From contig JAMNYG010000111.1 of the NCBI GenBank assembly GCA_023622945.1, positions 1 through 36,793 on the forward strand: DNA of 36,793 nucleotides. Direction: 5' to 3'. Positions 15,364 through 24,029 of the stretch are shown here, piece after piece; the first letter of the stretch is position 1, and every line of letters begins with the position of its first letter. The position numbers were made by a program, and so were the translations under genes. The notes below the pieces were generated by a model. That model was not told the DNA's origin. It saw only the letters and a program-made list of their open reading frames with translations, and ran no database searches. The stretch comes from Bacillota bacterium (lineage in GTDB: Bacteria > Bacillota > Clostridia > Acetivibrionales > JAMNYG01).

Positions 15364-16341
15364 TTACAGAGCCTTACTTATGCTGTCCAGAATCTGTTCC
15401 TTTACAATATCCATGTCACCTTCGATTACACAGCCTGCAGCCCTCTTATGTCCTCCTCCGTTAAACCGGGCTGCGATGGCCGATACATCCACGTAACTGT
15501 TGGATCTTAAATTCACTTTTATCCGTTTGCCTTCCGGGCGGAACATTACCGCCGCCTCTACTCCCATAATGTTTCTTGCAATATTGACAATGCCGTCGCA
15601 GTCTTCTTCCGAAGCTCCTGCTCTTGCCATCATATGATCGGTCAGCGTTATGCAGGCCGTCTTCCCTCCGTCAAAAAGCTGGAGGGAGCTGATGGCTTCC
15701 CCCATCAGCTTAACCTTTGCGAGAGATGTTGTCTCAAACACTTTTTGTGACACTTCAGCTACATTCACGCCGTTTTCTATGAGTTCCGATGCAATCCTGT
15801 GAGTTCTGGGAGTTGTATTGCTGTACCTGAATCCACCTGTATCCGTGGCAATGGCTACGTAAAGGCAGGTGGAAATTGCGGCATCAAGACCAAGTCCCAG
15901 TTTTTTTATAATATCAAATATAATTTCCCCGACTGCGGAAGAAGTTACATCCACATGGTTGAGCTGGCCGAAATGCGTATTGGTGGAATGATGATCAATA
16001 TTCACCTTCACCGCGGCTTTATCGAAAATACCAACTCTTTTGCCAAGCCTCTCCAGATCTCCCGCATCAAGAGCTATGGCCATATCAAATTCCTCGTCAA
16101 ACTCTCTTTCACGCCCCGGGTAAACTTCCGTCTTTTCAATTCCGGGAAGGAAACCGTAGATAGTAGGGATGTCCTCCTCCAGAATAACCACAGCACCTTT
16201 AGCCTCCTTCCCGAGGGCCAATGCCAGAGCTATACCGGAGCCAATGGCATCTCCGTCTGCAGATACATGGGGCAGAATAGCTATATTTTGTGCTTCTTTT
16301 ATGCCTGAAATTATCCTATCCAGCGTCATAGCCTTGACCAA
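15364..16341 (-). CDS. nrnA: Bifunctional oligoribonuclease/PAP phosphatase NrnA
   Basis: NrnA is a DHH/DHHA1 phosphoesterase that degrades nano-RNAs and dephosphorylates 3'-phosphoadenosine 5'-phosphate. Motifs in order are HVSADGDAIGS, ALDAGDLERLG, the eponymous DHH in NIDHHSTN (about residue 117), ATDTGGFRYSNTT, and the DHHA1 signature FNGGGHKRAAG near the C-terminus. It is 325 residues from TTG 16341; an ATG at 16329 would give 321. GGGAAG lies 6 nt before the TTG, while the ATG has AGG only 2 nt away, so I slightly prefer the TTG. It begins 1 nt upstream of the rbfA stop region. If this organism makes c-di-GMP, NrnA would clear the pGpG breakdown product, an indirect link to the PelD receptor. 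Confidence 0.95.
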   Translation of the reverse strand: MVKAMTLDRIISGIKEAQNIAILPHVSADGDAIGSGIALALALGKEAKGAVVILEEDIPTIYGFLPGIEKTEVYPGREREFDEEFDMAIALDAGDLERLGKRVGIFDKAAVKVNIDHHSTNTHFGQLNHVDVTSSAVGEIIFDIIKKLGLGLDAAISTCLYVAIATDTGGFRYSNTTPRTHRIASELIENGVNVAEVSQKVFETTSLAKVKLMGEAISSLQLFDGGKTACITLTDHMMARAGASEEDCDGIVNIARNIMGVEAAVMFRPEGKRIKVNLRSNSYVDVSAIAARFNGGGHKRAAGCVIEGDMDIVKEQILDSISKAL

Positions 16342-16342
16342 C

Positions 16343-16705
16343 CTATTCTTCCCGATTGCCGGTATTCTTTACCGTTTGGTCTATAAGTTTGCTCATATAT
16401 ATTCCATGCTCTATGGAATCATCAAGTTCAAACTGCAGCTCAGGAGTATACCTGATCTGTATCTTTCGGCCTACTTCCCGCCTGATAAAACCGGAAGCGT
16501 TTTTCAGAACCTGCAGGGCTTCCTTTTTTTGTTCTTCCGTCCCTAGGACGCTGACATATATCTTGGCATACCTTAAATCCCTGGTAACATTAACTGCCGT
16601 AATGCTTACGAACTCAGGAAGCCTGGGGTCCTTTAACTGATTTTGTATTATGCTGCTGATCTCTCTCTTCATTTCTTCAGCAATCCTGTTGGTTCTTTCA
16701 ACCAT
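16343..16705 (-). CDS. rbfA: Ribosome-binding factor A
   Basis: RbfA is a KH-fold protein needed for late 30S maturation and cold growth. I start at ATG 16705 (MVERTNRIAEEMKREI), with GAGGAG 8 nt upstream, giving 120 residues; a GTG at 16714 overlaps the Shine-Dalgarno region and is unlikely. Conserved segments are DPRLPEFVSITAVNVTRDLRYAKIYVSVLG and RREVGRKIQIRYTPELQFELDDSIEHG. It lies 16 nt after infB. Confidence 0.97.
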   Translation of the reverse strand: MVERTNRIAEEMKREISSIIQNQLKDPRLPEFVSITAVNVTRDLRYAKIYVSVLGTEEQKKEALQVLKNASGFIRREVGRKIQIRYTPELQFELDDSIEHGIYMSKLIDQTVKNTGNREE

Positions 16706-16721
16706 TTTGAACACTCCTCAA

Positions 16722-19700
16722 CTATCTTTCCACTTTTTCCATTGTATAGGCTTCAACAATGTCTCCTTCTTTTATATCATTGAATTTTTCTATGGAAAGA
16801 CCGCATTCATATCCCTGTTCCACTTCTCTTACGTCATCCTTGAACCGCTTGAGGGATGCAAGTTTTCCTTCATGGATCACTATGCCGTCACGCACAACCC
16901 TGATATCGGCATTCCTTGTAATTTTTCCATCCACCACATAGCATCCGCCTACGGTTCCTACTCCGGACACCTTGAATATCTTTCTTATTTCTACGTGTCC
17001 AAGAATAACTTCCCTGAAGGTAGGTTCAAGCATACCCTTCATGGCTGCCTGAATATCTTCTATGGCATTATATATTACTCTGTACAGCCTTATATCCACT
17101 CCGGCATCCTTGGCAATTTCAGAAACATTAGCGCCAGGTCTCACGTTAAAACCGATAATTATGGCATTGGAAACATCTGCCAGGTTTACATCGGATTCGG
17201 TTATTGCACCGACGCCGCCGTGGATGATTTTTACCTTAACCTCATCATTGCTCAGTTTCTCAAGGGCCTGTTTAACTGCTTCCACTGAACCCTGTACATC
17301 TGCTTTTATGATTATGTTAAGTTCTTTAACATGTCCTGCCTGAATCTGGCTGAACAAATCTTCAAGAGACACTCTGGATGTGGCCTTAAGGTGCTCTTCC
17401 CTCTGGGAAGCCTTTCTCTTCTCCACAAGCTGTTTTGCAAGTTTCTCATCGGTTACCACATAGAACACCTGGCCTGCCTCAGGCACCTCCGGCAACCCTA
17501 TGATCTCCACCGGTGTAGAAGGCCCCGCATTGGTTATCCTGTTACCCTTGTCATCTCTCATGGCCCTTATTCTTCCAAAGGTTGCTCCCGTTATGATGGA
17601 GTCTCCTACCTTCAACGTGCCTCTCTGGACCAGCAATGTGGCTACAGCACCTTTGTCCTTATCCAGTCTTGCCTCAATGACGGTTCCCTTGGCCTGCTTG
17701 TTGGGGTTGGCTTTAAGTTCAAGCATATCTGCCACAAGGAGTATCATCTCAAGGAGGTAGTCTATGTTTTGTCCCGTCCTGGCAGAAACAGGAACCATTA
17801 TGGTGTCTCCTCCCCATTCCTCGGGAACTAAACCATATTCCGTAAGCTGCTGCTTGACCCTTTCCGGATTGGAATCAGGCTTGTCAACTTTGTTTATTGC
17901 CACAATGATGCTTACCCCGGCTGCTTTGGCATGGTTTATAGCCTCTACCGTCTGAGGCATTACTCCGTCATCCGCCGCTACAACAAGCACCGCGATATCG
18001 GTTACCCTGGCTCCCCTGGCCCTCATGGCTGTGAATGCTTCGTGGCCCGGTGTATCCAGGAAGGTAATATTCCTGTCGTTGAGTTTCACCATATACGCAC
18101 CTATGTGCTGCGTAATGCCTCCGGCTTCATTGGCAGTCACATTGGTTTTCCTTATGGCATCAAGGAGGGACGTTTTACCATGGTCTACATGTCCCATGAC
18201 AACCACAACCGGCGGCCTTGGAACCAGATCCTCTTCCCTGTCCTCACTCTCATCAAAGAGTATGTCTTCTTCCTTTACGGTTACTTCTTTCTCGGCCTTA
18301 ACGCCAAATTCCTCGGCAATTATTGCTGCAGCATCAAAATCCACTTCCTGGTTCAATGTAACCATCATTCCTGCTTCCATAAACTTCTTTATCACTTCTG
18401 CAGCAGTCTTTTTCAGTACCTCAGCCAGATCCTTAACCGAAATTGTTTCGGGAATGGTTATGGATGTCATAACCGGCTTGGGAGGTTCACTCTTCTTTTC
18501 GTTGTTTTTGCCCGCCTTTTTAGATTTGGAAGCTTTTCTCACTTTCAAATCATCATCGTATAATTCGTCCAGGACAAATTCATCCGACAGCATTTCAGTG
18601 ATATCAGCCTTATGCCGCAGAGTAATATTCTGGGACTTAAATCTTTTATTTTTTGTAGCTGCCCCCTTAAGATTTTCTCTTCTCTGTTCCCTTTTTTCAG
18701 CTTTGTCCAGGTCCCTGTCCCTGCTGTTGAAATCCCTGCGGGACTCTGTACGCTGATTATTGAGTTCTTCCCTTTTTACTTCGGTAAATTCCACCTTGGA
18801 CATATCAAAGTGTCTGGCTGAAGCGCGGTTATCTGCCTGAGCCCTTCCGCCTCCCCGCTTCTGCCTTCCTGCAAATTCCTCCTGCTGGCCATGATCCGCT
18901 GAAGGTCTTCCTTCACCGCGATGTGTGCGGTCAGCTGAAGCAGCCTTGTTGTCCTGGCGCGTCTTCAATTCGTGTGCCTGTCTGTCTTCATGCTGATGGT
19001 GGCTTGTCAGCCCGGTCTTTTCAGCATGATGTTCCTTAGCATCCCTGCCGGCAGTTTTATCTCCGGAACGATGATCGCTTTTTGCACCTGCATCAACAGC
19101 AGCCTCCTGAGCCTTTTTATCCTTCTGCCCGGTTTCTTTAGGCTTCTTGTCCTGTTGTTCGGTTTCTTTAGGCTGTGTTTTTCCTGCCTCAGCACTTTCT
19201 CCCCTGCTCTCTTTGGATCCTGCCTTTTCCGCCTTATGGTCCTCCTGATCGGCTTCGTTTTTCGGAGGAACCTTTAATTCCTGAGTTTCAACCTTGTTTT
19301 CATCTTTTTTGGCGGCCGTTTCGCCTTTTTTCTCAGCAGTCTTCTGGACAGGTGTCTGCTCGGGCTTTTCTGTTGTTTTCTCTTTTGCCGTTTCAACAGG
19401 TTTCTCTGTTGTTTTCTTTTCTGCAGCTGCAACAATTTTCGTATCTGAAACTCCCTGGTCGGCAGCCTGAGATGTCTTTGATTCCATGTCCCTGCTGACC
19501 TGGGGCATTTTACTCTCAATATCCGCAGTTTTGGTTATCTGAGTGTCTGCAGTTTTTGCTGCCTGGTCACCCTTTGCTTCAGGTTTGGACATGGATTTGA
19601 GATCCACCATGTAGAAGGGATCATCGTTGTAAACCAGTCCGGGTCTTAACCCTGAAGTACTTGCAGCACTCCTTACATCCCACTTATGGCTCTTTTTATT

Positions 19701-20063
19701 GCTTCCTCCCGATGTCCCTCTGCTGCGTCTTTGAGAACTACCTGAATCATCCTTCGAATCAACAATTATTTCAGTTGTCCTTATTATCCTTGGAGCATTT
19801 TTGTCCACTCTTCTAGCATCTTTCTTAACTTCCACCTTGGGCGTCTGGGCAGGTGCAGGTGCTTTTTTCTCTTCTGCTTCAGGCTTTCCGGTGGAATCAT
19901 GCTTTATGATGCCTATATGTTTGTATAACGCTTCAAGTTCATCCTGATTCAAAAGGCTCATATGGTTCTTGACGTTAATGTTGATTTCAGCCAATTTTTC
20001 TATAAGCCTTTTGCTTGTGGTATTAAGTTCTTTTGCCAATTCATACACTCTTATTTTTTCCAA
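16722..20063 (-). CDS. infB: Translation initiation factor IF-2
   Basis: IF-2 is the GTPase that places fMet-tRNA on the 30S subunit and promotes subunit joining. I start at TTG 20063 ([14 protein letters not shown]), preceded by GGGGGTGG; this fits the family N-terminus and avoids overlap with ylxQ. The 1113 residues comprise a first IF2N domain (1-50) and a charged linker of about 470 residues rich in Lys, Glu, Ala, Gln and Arg. A second IF2N (about 535-590) follows, then the G domain with GHVDHGKT (624-631), [18 protein letters not shown] (670-677) and NKVDKPD, and domains II-IV. The linker has TTEKP-, QDKKPKET- and AAK-like imperfect repeats and is long for the family. Confidence 0.98.
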   Translation of the reverse strand: MEKIRVYELAKELNTTSKRLIEKLAEININVKNHMSLLNQDELEALYKHIGIIKHDSTGKPEAEEKKAPAPAQTPKVEVKKDARRVDKNAPRIIRTTEIIVDSKDDSGSSQRRSRGTSGGSNKKSHKWDVRSAASTSGLRPGLVYNDDPFYMVDLKSMSKPEAKGDQAAKTADTQITKTADIESKMPQVSRDMESKTSQAADQGVSDTKIVAAAEKKTTEKPVETAKEKTTEKPEQTPVQKTAEKKGETAAKKDENKVETQELKVPPKNEADQEDHKAEKAGSKESRGESAEAGKTQPKETEQQDKKPKETGQKDKKAQEAAVDAGAKSDHRSGDKTAGRDAKEHHAEKTGLTSHHQHEDRQAHELKTRQDNKAASADRTHRGEGRPSADHGQQEEFAGRQKRGGGRAQADNRASARHFDMSKVEFTEVKREELNNQRTESRRDFNSRDRDLDKAEKREQRRENLKGAATKNKRFKSQNITLRHKADITEMLSDEFVLDELYDDDLKVRKASKSKKAGKNNEKKSEPPKPVMTSITIPETISVKDLAEVLKKTAAEVIKKFMEAGMMVTLNQEVDFDAAAIIAEEFGVKAEKEVTVKEEDILFDESEDREEDLVPRPPVVVVMGHVDHGKTSLLDAIRKTNVTANEAGGITQHIGAYMVKLNDRNITFLDTPGHEAFTAMRARGARVTDIAVLVVAADDGVMPQTVEAINHAKAAGVSIIVAINKVDKPDSNPERVKQQLTEYGLVPEEWGGDTIMVPVSARTGQNIDYLLEMILLVADMLELKANPNKQAKGTVIEARLDKDKGAVATLLVQRGTLKVGDSIITGATFGRIRAMRDDKGNRITNAGPSTPVEIIGLPEVPEAGQVFYVVTDEKLAKQLVEKRKASQREEHLKATSRVSLEDLFSQIQAGHVKELNIIIKADVQGSVEAVKQALEKLSNDEVKVKIIHGGVGAITESDVNLADVSNAIIIGFNVRPGANVSEIAKDAGVDIRLYRVIYNAIEDIQAAMKGMLEPTFREVILGHVEIRKIFKVSGVGTVGGCYVVDGKITRNADIRVVRDGIVIHEGKLASLKRFKDDVREVEQGYECGLSIEKFNDIKEGDIVEAYTMEKVER

Positions 20064-20079
20064 ATATTCCACCCCCGTA

Positions 20080-20391
20080 TTATGAGCCGTTACCATCAAT
20101 CATTTCCATCAACCGTCCTGCAAACCCCCAGTCCAGGATGGCAACAACCGAACGTACATCTTTTCCGGTATATCTTCCGATTGAATCTTTTTCTCCAAAT
20201 ACTCTTATATCTATTCCCCTGTATTTACACATGTCAATGAATTTCTTCTTTGTATTTTCGGAAGCATCGCCTGCGACTATCACAAGCTTAGCTTTCCCCG
20301 ATTTAACGGCTTTATCGCAGGCTTCTTCACCGGATAAAAGCTTACCTGCTTTGGTAGCAAGCCCCATAAAAGAATATATCCTATTGGTCAT
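20080..20391 (-). CDS. ylxQ: YlxQ, L7Ae-family RNA-binding protein
   Basis: This is a small kink-turn-binding protein of the L7Ae/L30e/S12e/Gadd45 family. The start is ATG 20391 ([25 protein letters not shown]), with GGAGG 6 nt upstream; an ATG 6 nt earlier sits directly on the Shine-Dalgarno. It has 103 residues. The family core is [33 protein letters not shown] and a late [15 protein letters not shown]. It overlaps the end of ylxR by 11 nt. Its cellular role is not settled; K-turn RNA binding is known from homologues. Position between nusA-ylxR and infB is standard in Firmicutes. Confidence 0.94.
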   Translation of the reverse strand: MTNRIYSFMGLATKAGKLLSGEEACDKAVKSGKAKLVIVAGDASENTKKKFIDMCKYRGIDIRVFGEKDSIGRYTGKDVRSVVAILDWGFAGRLMEMIDGNGS

Positions 20392-20656
20392 TGTCATCCT
20401 CCAGCTGCTGCTTTATTATATCATACACGTCGTCACCTATATGTGCTTCAAAAGCTCTTTCAAATCTTTTGGCCTTCCTGGCCTTTTCAAAGCATTCTAT
20501 GCTTTTGCAGACATATGCGCCTCTTCCCGGTTTTTTACCGATAAAATCAACGCTCACTTCGCCCTCTTTGTTCCGAACCACTCTGATAAGTTCCTTCTTC
20601 GGTTTCATTTCCTGGCATCCCAGGCACATACGCATTGGTATTTTCTTTTTCTTCAT
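20381..20656 (-). CDS. ylxR: YlxR (DUF448) RNA-binding protein
   Basis: This is a 91-residue basic protein of the DUF448/RnpM family. I start at ATG 20656 (MKKKKIPMRMC), with GGGAAG 7 nt upstream; an ATG 18 nt earlier has no Shine-Dalgarno. The signature PMRMCLGCQEMKPKKELIRVVR is near the N-terminus and GKKPGRGAYVCKSIECFEKA is in the middle. Homologues have been reported to bind and modulate RNase P RNA (RnpM) and to affect transcription. It lies between nusA and ylxQ in the conserved order. Confidence 0.95.
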   Translation of the reverse strand: MKKKKIPMRMCLGCQEMKPKKELIRVVRNKEGEVSVDFIGKKPGRGAYVCKSIECFEKARKAKRFERAFEAHIGDDVYDIIKQQLEDDNDQ

Positions 20657-20735
20657 AAAATCACTTCCCTGCATTAAGCTTCAGCTTTTTATGTCGGGAT
20701 TTTGCCGATGTTCCTGCTTTTTTGCCGTCCTCTTC

Positions 20736-21863
20736 TCAAACTTCTCCATCAGTATAGCCTGTTTCCTGATCAGTATAGTTTTCTTCCTGGTAGTTTTCAT
20801 TATAGTTCAGAAGTTGCTGTTCAATGGCAGCCCTCAGCTGAGATTCACTCTTGATGTCTATTTTCCATCCTGTAAGTTTTGCCGCCAGCCTGGCATTCTG
20901 ACCTTCTTTTCCTATTGCAAGAGACAGCTGAAAATCCGGTACAATGACTCTTGCAGTCTTTTCCTCCTCGTTAACGTCAACCCTTATGACTTTTGCAGGG
21001 CTGAGGCTGCTGGAAATAAACTCTTCCGGGTCGTTGCTCCACTTTATTATGTCAATTTTCTCGCCTCTCAGTTCATCAACTATTGCCTGTACCCTCGTAC
21101 CCTTTTGTCCTACACAGGCACCTATAGGATCAACATTTTCATCCCTTGAATAGACTGCTATCTTCGTCCTGGAACCCGGTTCTCTTGAAATAGCCTTGAT
21201 TTCCACAACTCCGTCGTGGATTTCAGGTACCTCAAGCTCAAAAAGCCTTTTCACCAGCCCGGGATGAGTTCTGGACACCAGGATCTGCGGTCCCTTGGTT
21301 GTCTTTTTGACTTCAACGATGTAAACCTTTAACCTGTCATTAAACCTGTACTCTTCTCCTGGGGTCTGTTCAGACGGAGTCAATATGGCTTCTGTCTTAC
21401 CAAGATCTATTATAACATTTCTTTTCTCGAATCTCTGAACTATTCCGGTAACTATATCATCTTCCTTGTTGAAAAATTCATCAAATATGATGTTTCTTTC
21501 AGCTTCCTTTATTCTCTGAACCACGACCTGCTTTGCCGTTTGGGCTGCAATCCTGCCGAACTTTCTCGGAGTTACTTCAATGTCCACCAAATCGCCTTCA
21601 TCAAGTTTTTTATTAATCCTCCTGGCTTCTTCAATGGATATCTCGGTCAGTTCATTTTCAGGCTTTTGGGTAACCTTCTTTGTGGCAAATACCTTTACCT
21701 CACCGGTGACGCGATCTATATTAATCTTTACGTTCTGTGAAGACCCGAAATTTCTTTTATAGGCAGAAATCAGCGCTGCTTCTATAGCCTCTATCAGGAT
21801 TTCCTTCTGTATTCCTTTCTCCTTTTCAAGCTGATCCAATGCGTGCATCAATTCTGCACTCAT
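20736..21863 (-). CDS. nusA: Transcription termination/antitermination protein NusA
   Basis: NusA binds RNA polymerase and nascent RNA, affecting pausing, intrinsic termination and antitermination. The 375 residues have the Gram-positive form: an N-terminal polymerase-binding domain (about 1-125), S1 (about 130-200, GIVQRFEKRNVIIDLGKTEAIL), and KH1 and KH2 (about 200-345, including DPIGACVGQKGTRVQAIVDEL and SLAIGKEGQNARLAAKLTGWKIDI). There is no C-terminal acidic-repeat domain, and the tail is Asn/Glu/Tyr-rich. ATG with GGGAGG; 25 nt after rimP. It may regulate its own operon through the rimP leader hairpins, as is known for the E. coli rimP-nusA operon (inference here). Confidence 0.98.
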   Translation of the reverse strand: MSAELMHALDQLEKEKGIQKEILIEAIEAALISAYKRNFGSSQNVKINIDRVTGEVKVFATKKVTQKPENELTEISIEEARRINKKLDEGDLVDIEVTPRKFGRIAAQTAKQVVVQRIKEAERNIIFDEFFNKEDDIVTGIVQRFEKRNVIIDLGKTEAILTPSEQTPGEEYRFNDRLKVYIVEVKKTTKGPQILVSRTHPGLVKRLFELEVPEIHDGVVEIKAISREPGSRTKIAVYSRDENVDPIGACVGQKGTRVQAIVDELRGEKIDIIKWSNDPEEFISSSLSPAKVIRVDVNEEEKTARVIVPDFQLSLAIGKEGQNARLAAKLTGWKIDIKSESQLRAAIEQQLLNYNENYQEENYTDQETGYTDGEV

Positions 21864-21888
21864 CTTTATACCTCCCTGTTTTGTCCTG

Positions 21889-22353
21889 TCAGAATTTTAT
21901 AACCCTCTTAACGGTGGCGGTTTTATCCCTGTCAAACTTCATAATGTTGCCGTTGTCCAGCTTAATGGAAATAATGTTATCCATAAGCCCCAGCAATTCT
22001 CCTTCATATACCTTTTTTCCGTCTACAGGCTGAAAAAGCTTAACCTCAACCTGCTCTCCCCTGTACCTTTCAAAATCCCTGTCCTTTTTTAACGGTCTGT
22101 CAAGCCCCGGAGAAGAAACTTCAAGAAAATAACTCTGTTCTATTGGATCGGCTTTGTCCAGTTCCTTCCCCAGTTCCTCGCTGACCATCTGACAATCATC
22201 AATGGTAATACCGCCGGGCTTGTCGATATATACGCGTAAATACCAGTGACCGCCTTCTTTCACGTATTCCACATCAACAAGCTCAAAAGAATATTTCTCG
22301 GCTATCGGCAAAGCCAGTTCCGTGACAACGCTTTCGATTTTTTTTCTTGACAT
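21889..22353 (-). CDS. rimP: Ribosome maturation factor RimP
   Basis: RimP assists 30S subunit assembly. The 154 residues have the two-domain family layout: an N-terminal part with FELVDVEYVKEGGHWYLRVYIDKPGGITIDDCQ and SYFLEVSSPGLDRPLKKDRDFERYRGE, then an SH3-like C-terminal domain (about 85-154). ATG is preceded by GGAGG at 7-nt spacing. It is the first gene of the nusA-infB operon and has its own promoter and structured leader. Confidence 0.97.
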   Translation of the reverse strand: MSRKKIESVVTELALPIAEKYSFELVDVEYVKEGGHWYLRVYIDKPGGITIDDCQMVSEELGKELDKADPIEQSYFLEVSSPGLDRPLKKDRDFERYRGEQVEVKLFQPVDGKKVYEGELLGLMDNIISIKLDNGNIMKFDRDKTATVKRVIKF

Positions 22354-22380
22354 GTATTAACCTCCACTGCTAAAGTTCGA

Positions 22381-22410
22381 ACAAAAGCCGGGGTCAAGAA
22401 ATCCCGGCCT
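22381..22410 (-). terminator. Terminator-like hairpin in the rimP leader
   Basis: On the minus strand GCCGGG and CCCGGC, extended by AAG/TTT pairs, form a GC-rich stem followed by TTTTGTT, only about 30 nt before the rimP start. As it lies inside the leader, it could be an attenuator controlling read-through into the operon. Confidence 0.6.
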
Positions 22411-22460
22411 TCGCCTTTCATAATTAACAAAGACAGCAATTTTCCATGCAAAATAACATC

Positions 22461-22484
22461 AAAGAGTGGGAAAACCCACTCTTT
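22461..22484 (-). promoter_or_regulatory. rimP leader stem-loop
   Basis: AAAGAGTGGG (22461-22470) and CCCACTCTTT (22475-22484) form a perfect 10-bp stem with a 4-nt loop, about 25-50 nt after the predicted transcription start. I recall similar GAGTGGG/CCCACTC hairpins upstream of rimP in other clostridia. It could pause polymerase, bind NusA or form part of an attenuator. Confidence 0.65.
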
Positions 22485-22517
22485 ATCAGTAAAAGCTATT
22501 TGCTTAAGCCCACGAGT

Positions 22518-22546
22518 ATTATATCATTATTATATGTAATAATCAA
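22518..22546 (-). promoter_or_regulatory. Sigma-A-type promoter of the rimP-nusA-infB operon
   Basis: TTGATT (22546-22541) and a perfect TATAAT (22523-22518) on the minus strand are 17 nt apart. The predicted start near 22511 gives a leader of about 158 nt. This promoter makes the housekeeping operon independent of the pel operon upstream. Confidence 0.88.
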
Positions 22547-22598
22547 CATTTTATTTAATATTTTGTTTATGTGAAACTGTAAGTTTATGTAACGGAAC

Positions 22599-22632
22599 AA
22601 AACTTCATAAAAAATCCTGCGAAAGAAGTTTT
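22599..22632 (-). terminator. Possible terminator of the pel operon
   Basis: On the minus strand AAAACTTC and GAAGTTTT form an 8-bp, AU-rich stem with an 18-nt loop, ending in TTTTGTTCC. It lies 22 nt after the DUF4956 stop and before the rimP promoter. It is weak by sequence but is the only candidate in the gap. Confidence 0.45.
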
Positions 22633-22653
22633 TCTTATCCGAATATCTGTTAT

Positions 22654-23325
22654 TTAGTACTGATAGTCTCCCCTGTATTCTACAAGGGTTGTACTTTGAA
22701 CCCCCTGGATTTGCGCAATTTGAGTGGCAAATCCGACATGGGATTTACTTGCCTTGACTTCGTAAATCGTTTCAATCTCATCATTATTTATAACCCTGCT
22801 TTTCATATTATGGCTATACTTGGATAAAATCTTCTTGATTTCTTCATCTGAACTGCTGTCATGCTTTACTATGAACAGGAACCAATTCTTTCTGAAGTGC
22901 CCCGTTTTTGACAATATGACAATTACCGCTGCCAGTATAATACTGCTTAGCACCGCCACTATCCAGATTTTTGCACCAATGGAAATTCCGGCGGTTATTG
23001 CCCAGAACATGTATGTAAGGTCGAGAGGGTCTTTTATGGCTGTCCTGAATCTTACAATGCTCAGGGCGCCAACCATGCCCAGGGATAACACTATGTTTGA
23101 GCTGATTGTTGCTATGATGGCCGTTATAAGAATCGTGATTGCTATAAGTGAAATATTAAAGTTTTTGTTATACACCGCACCCGTATATGTGATTTTATAA
23201 ATATAATAAATGAATAAACCTACCAGTACGCTGATGGCTAACGAAACAACCAGTTCATAGGATGATGCCTGGGCTGCCTCCCAGTTTCTCAAAAAGCTGT
23301 TTTTAAATATGTCCCGGAATGTCAT
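22654..23325 (-). CDS. DUF4956 integral membrane protein
   Basis: This is a 223-residue protein with about four membrane helices (about 28-45, 58-75, 79-97 and 105-137) and a soluble C-terminal domain of about 80 residues. The family hallmark SLGMVGALSIVRFRTAIKDPLDLTYMFWAITAGI links the helices, and the ending TTLVEYRGDY is typical. The biochemical function is unknown to me. DUF4956 proteins are commonly encoded next to VTC-domain and CotH proteins, as here. ATG overlaps the VTC stop by 4 nt (ATGA), indicating translational coupling. It is the last gene of the pel operon. Confidence 0.9.
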   Translation of the reverse strand: MTFRDIFKNSFLRNWEAAQASSYELVVSLAISVLVGLFIYYIYKITYTGAVYNKNFNISLIAITILITAIIATISSNIVLSLGMVGALSIVRFRTAIKDPLDLTYMFWAITAGISIGAKIWIVAVLSSIILAAVIVILSKTGHFRKNWFLFIVKHDSSSDEEIKKILSKYSHNMKSRVINNDEIETIYEVKASKSHVGFATQIAQIQGVQSTTLVEYRGDYQY

Positions 23326-24017
23326 AGTATCTCATCCTCCCATTTGTATTCGTTTATTAGTTTTCTGGCAATTGCATATTTAGATATCGACAATTGCTGC
23401 AGACCGCTTACATTAATAACATCTTTAATAAAAGAAGGAAGGTAATTGTCAAATTTTATCTCAAGAACAGACATATTGGTTATACTGTAACAATATGGGT
23501 TATCCTTGAAAAGGTCACACTCCGGACTTGCCATGATATCCGTATCTATTGTAATTCTTACATCCTTATATATATATGGGATTCTTTTGTATAAAACAAG
23601 TACTACCGGTCTTAAAAACTTATGTCTGTATTCAAAATAAAATTCATACCACAGATGGTCTCCTTCTATCAAATGAAAATCAAACCTGTTCCTGATAATA
23701 CGATCATAATCCTCTTTACTAAGATTCAAGACTCTTTTTTTTATCCTGTCCCCTTCTCTTATTTTTTTCTCAAGCTTTATCGGCGAGTCTTCACCGTAAG
23801 TCCTTATCCTGAATTTATCTCTTCTGTCCACTCCCTGAATCTTATCATAGAATTTGGAGTTGAATATATCATCGAAATATATGCTCTTTACCAGGTAACT
23901 TCCATCCTTATCGACATTTCTGTCAAGTTCCAGCAAACTGTTTAACCTTTGAGTCAGAATTGTTCTCTTATGGTCGGTTATAAAATATTTAAGTTCATAT
24001 CTAAAGCCCTTATCCAT
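23322..24017 (-). CDS. VTC-domain (polyphosphate polymerase-like) protein
   Basis: This 231-residue soluble protein has the triphosphate-tunnel fold of the VTC domain, which in yeast Vtc4 makes polyphosphate from ATP. The basic tunnel motifs are visible: RYELKY at 6-11, SIYFDD at 45-50, DRRDKFRIRTYG at 64-75 and LEKK at 82-85. Acidic metal-site candidates are in MSVLEIKFDNYLP near residue 185. Here it is a stand-alone domain without SPX or membrane parts. The DUF4956 neighbour may supply the membrane partner (inference). ATG has a GGAGAG Shine-Dalgarno and lies 12 nt after the CotH gene. Whether it makes polyphosphate or acts on another nucleotide substrate cannot be told from sequence. Confidence 0.88.
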   Translation of the reverse strand: MDKGFRYELKYFITDHKRTILTQRLNSLLELDRNVDKDGSYLVKSIYFDDIFNSKFYDKIQGVDRRDKFRIRTYGEDSPIKLEKKIREGDRIKKRVLNLSKEDYDRIIRNRFDFHLIEGDHLWYEFYFEYRHKFLRPVVLVLYKRIPYIYKDVRITIDTDIMASPECDLFKDNPYCYSITNMSVLEIKFDNYLPSFIKDVINVSGLQQLSISKYAIARKLINEYKWEDEIL

Positions 24018-24029
24018 GTAAACTCTCCT

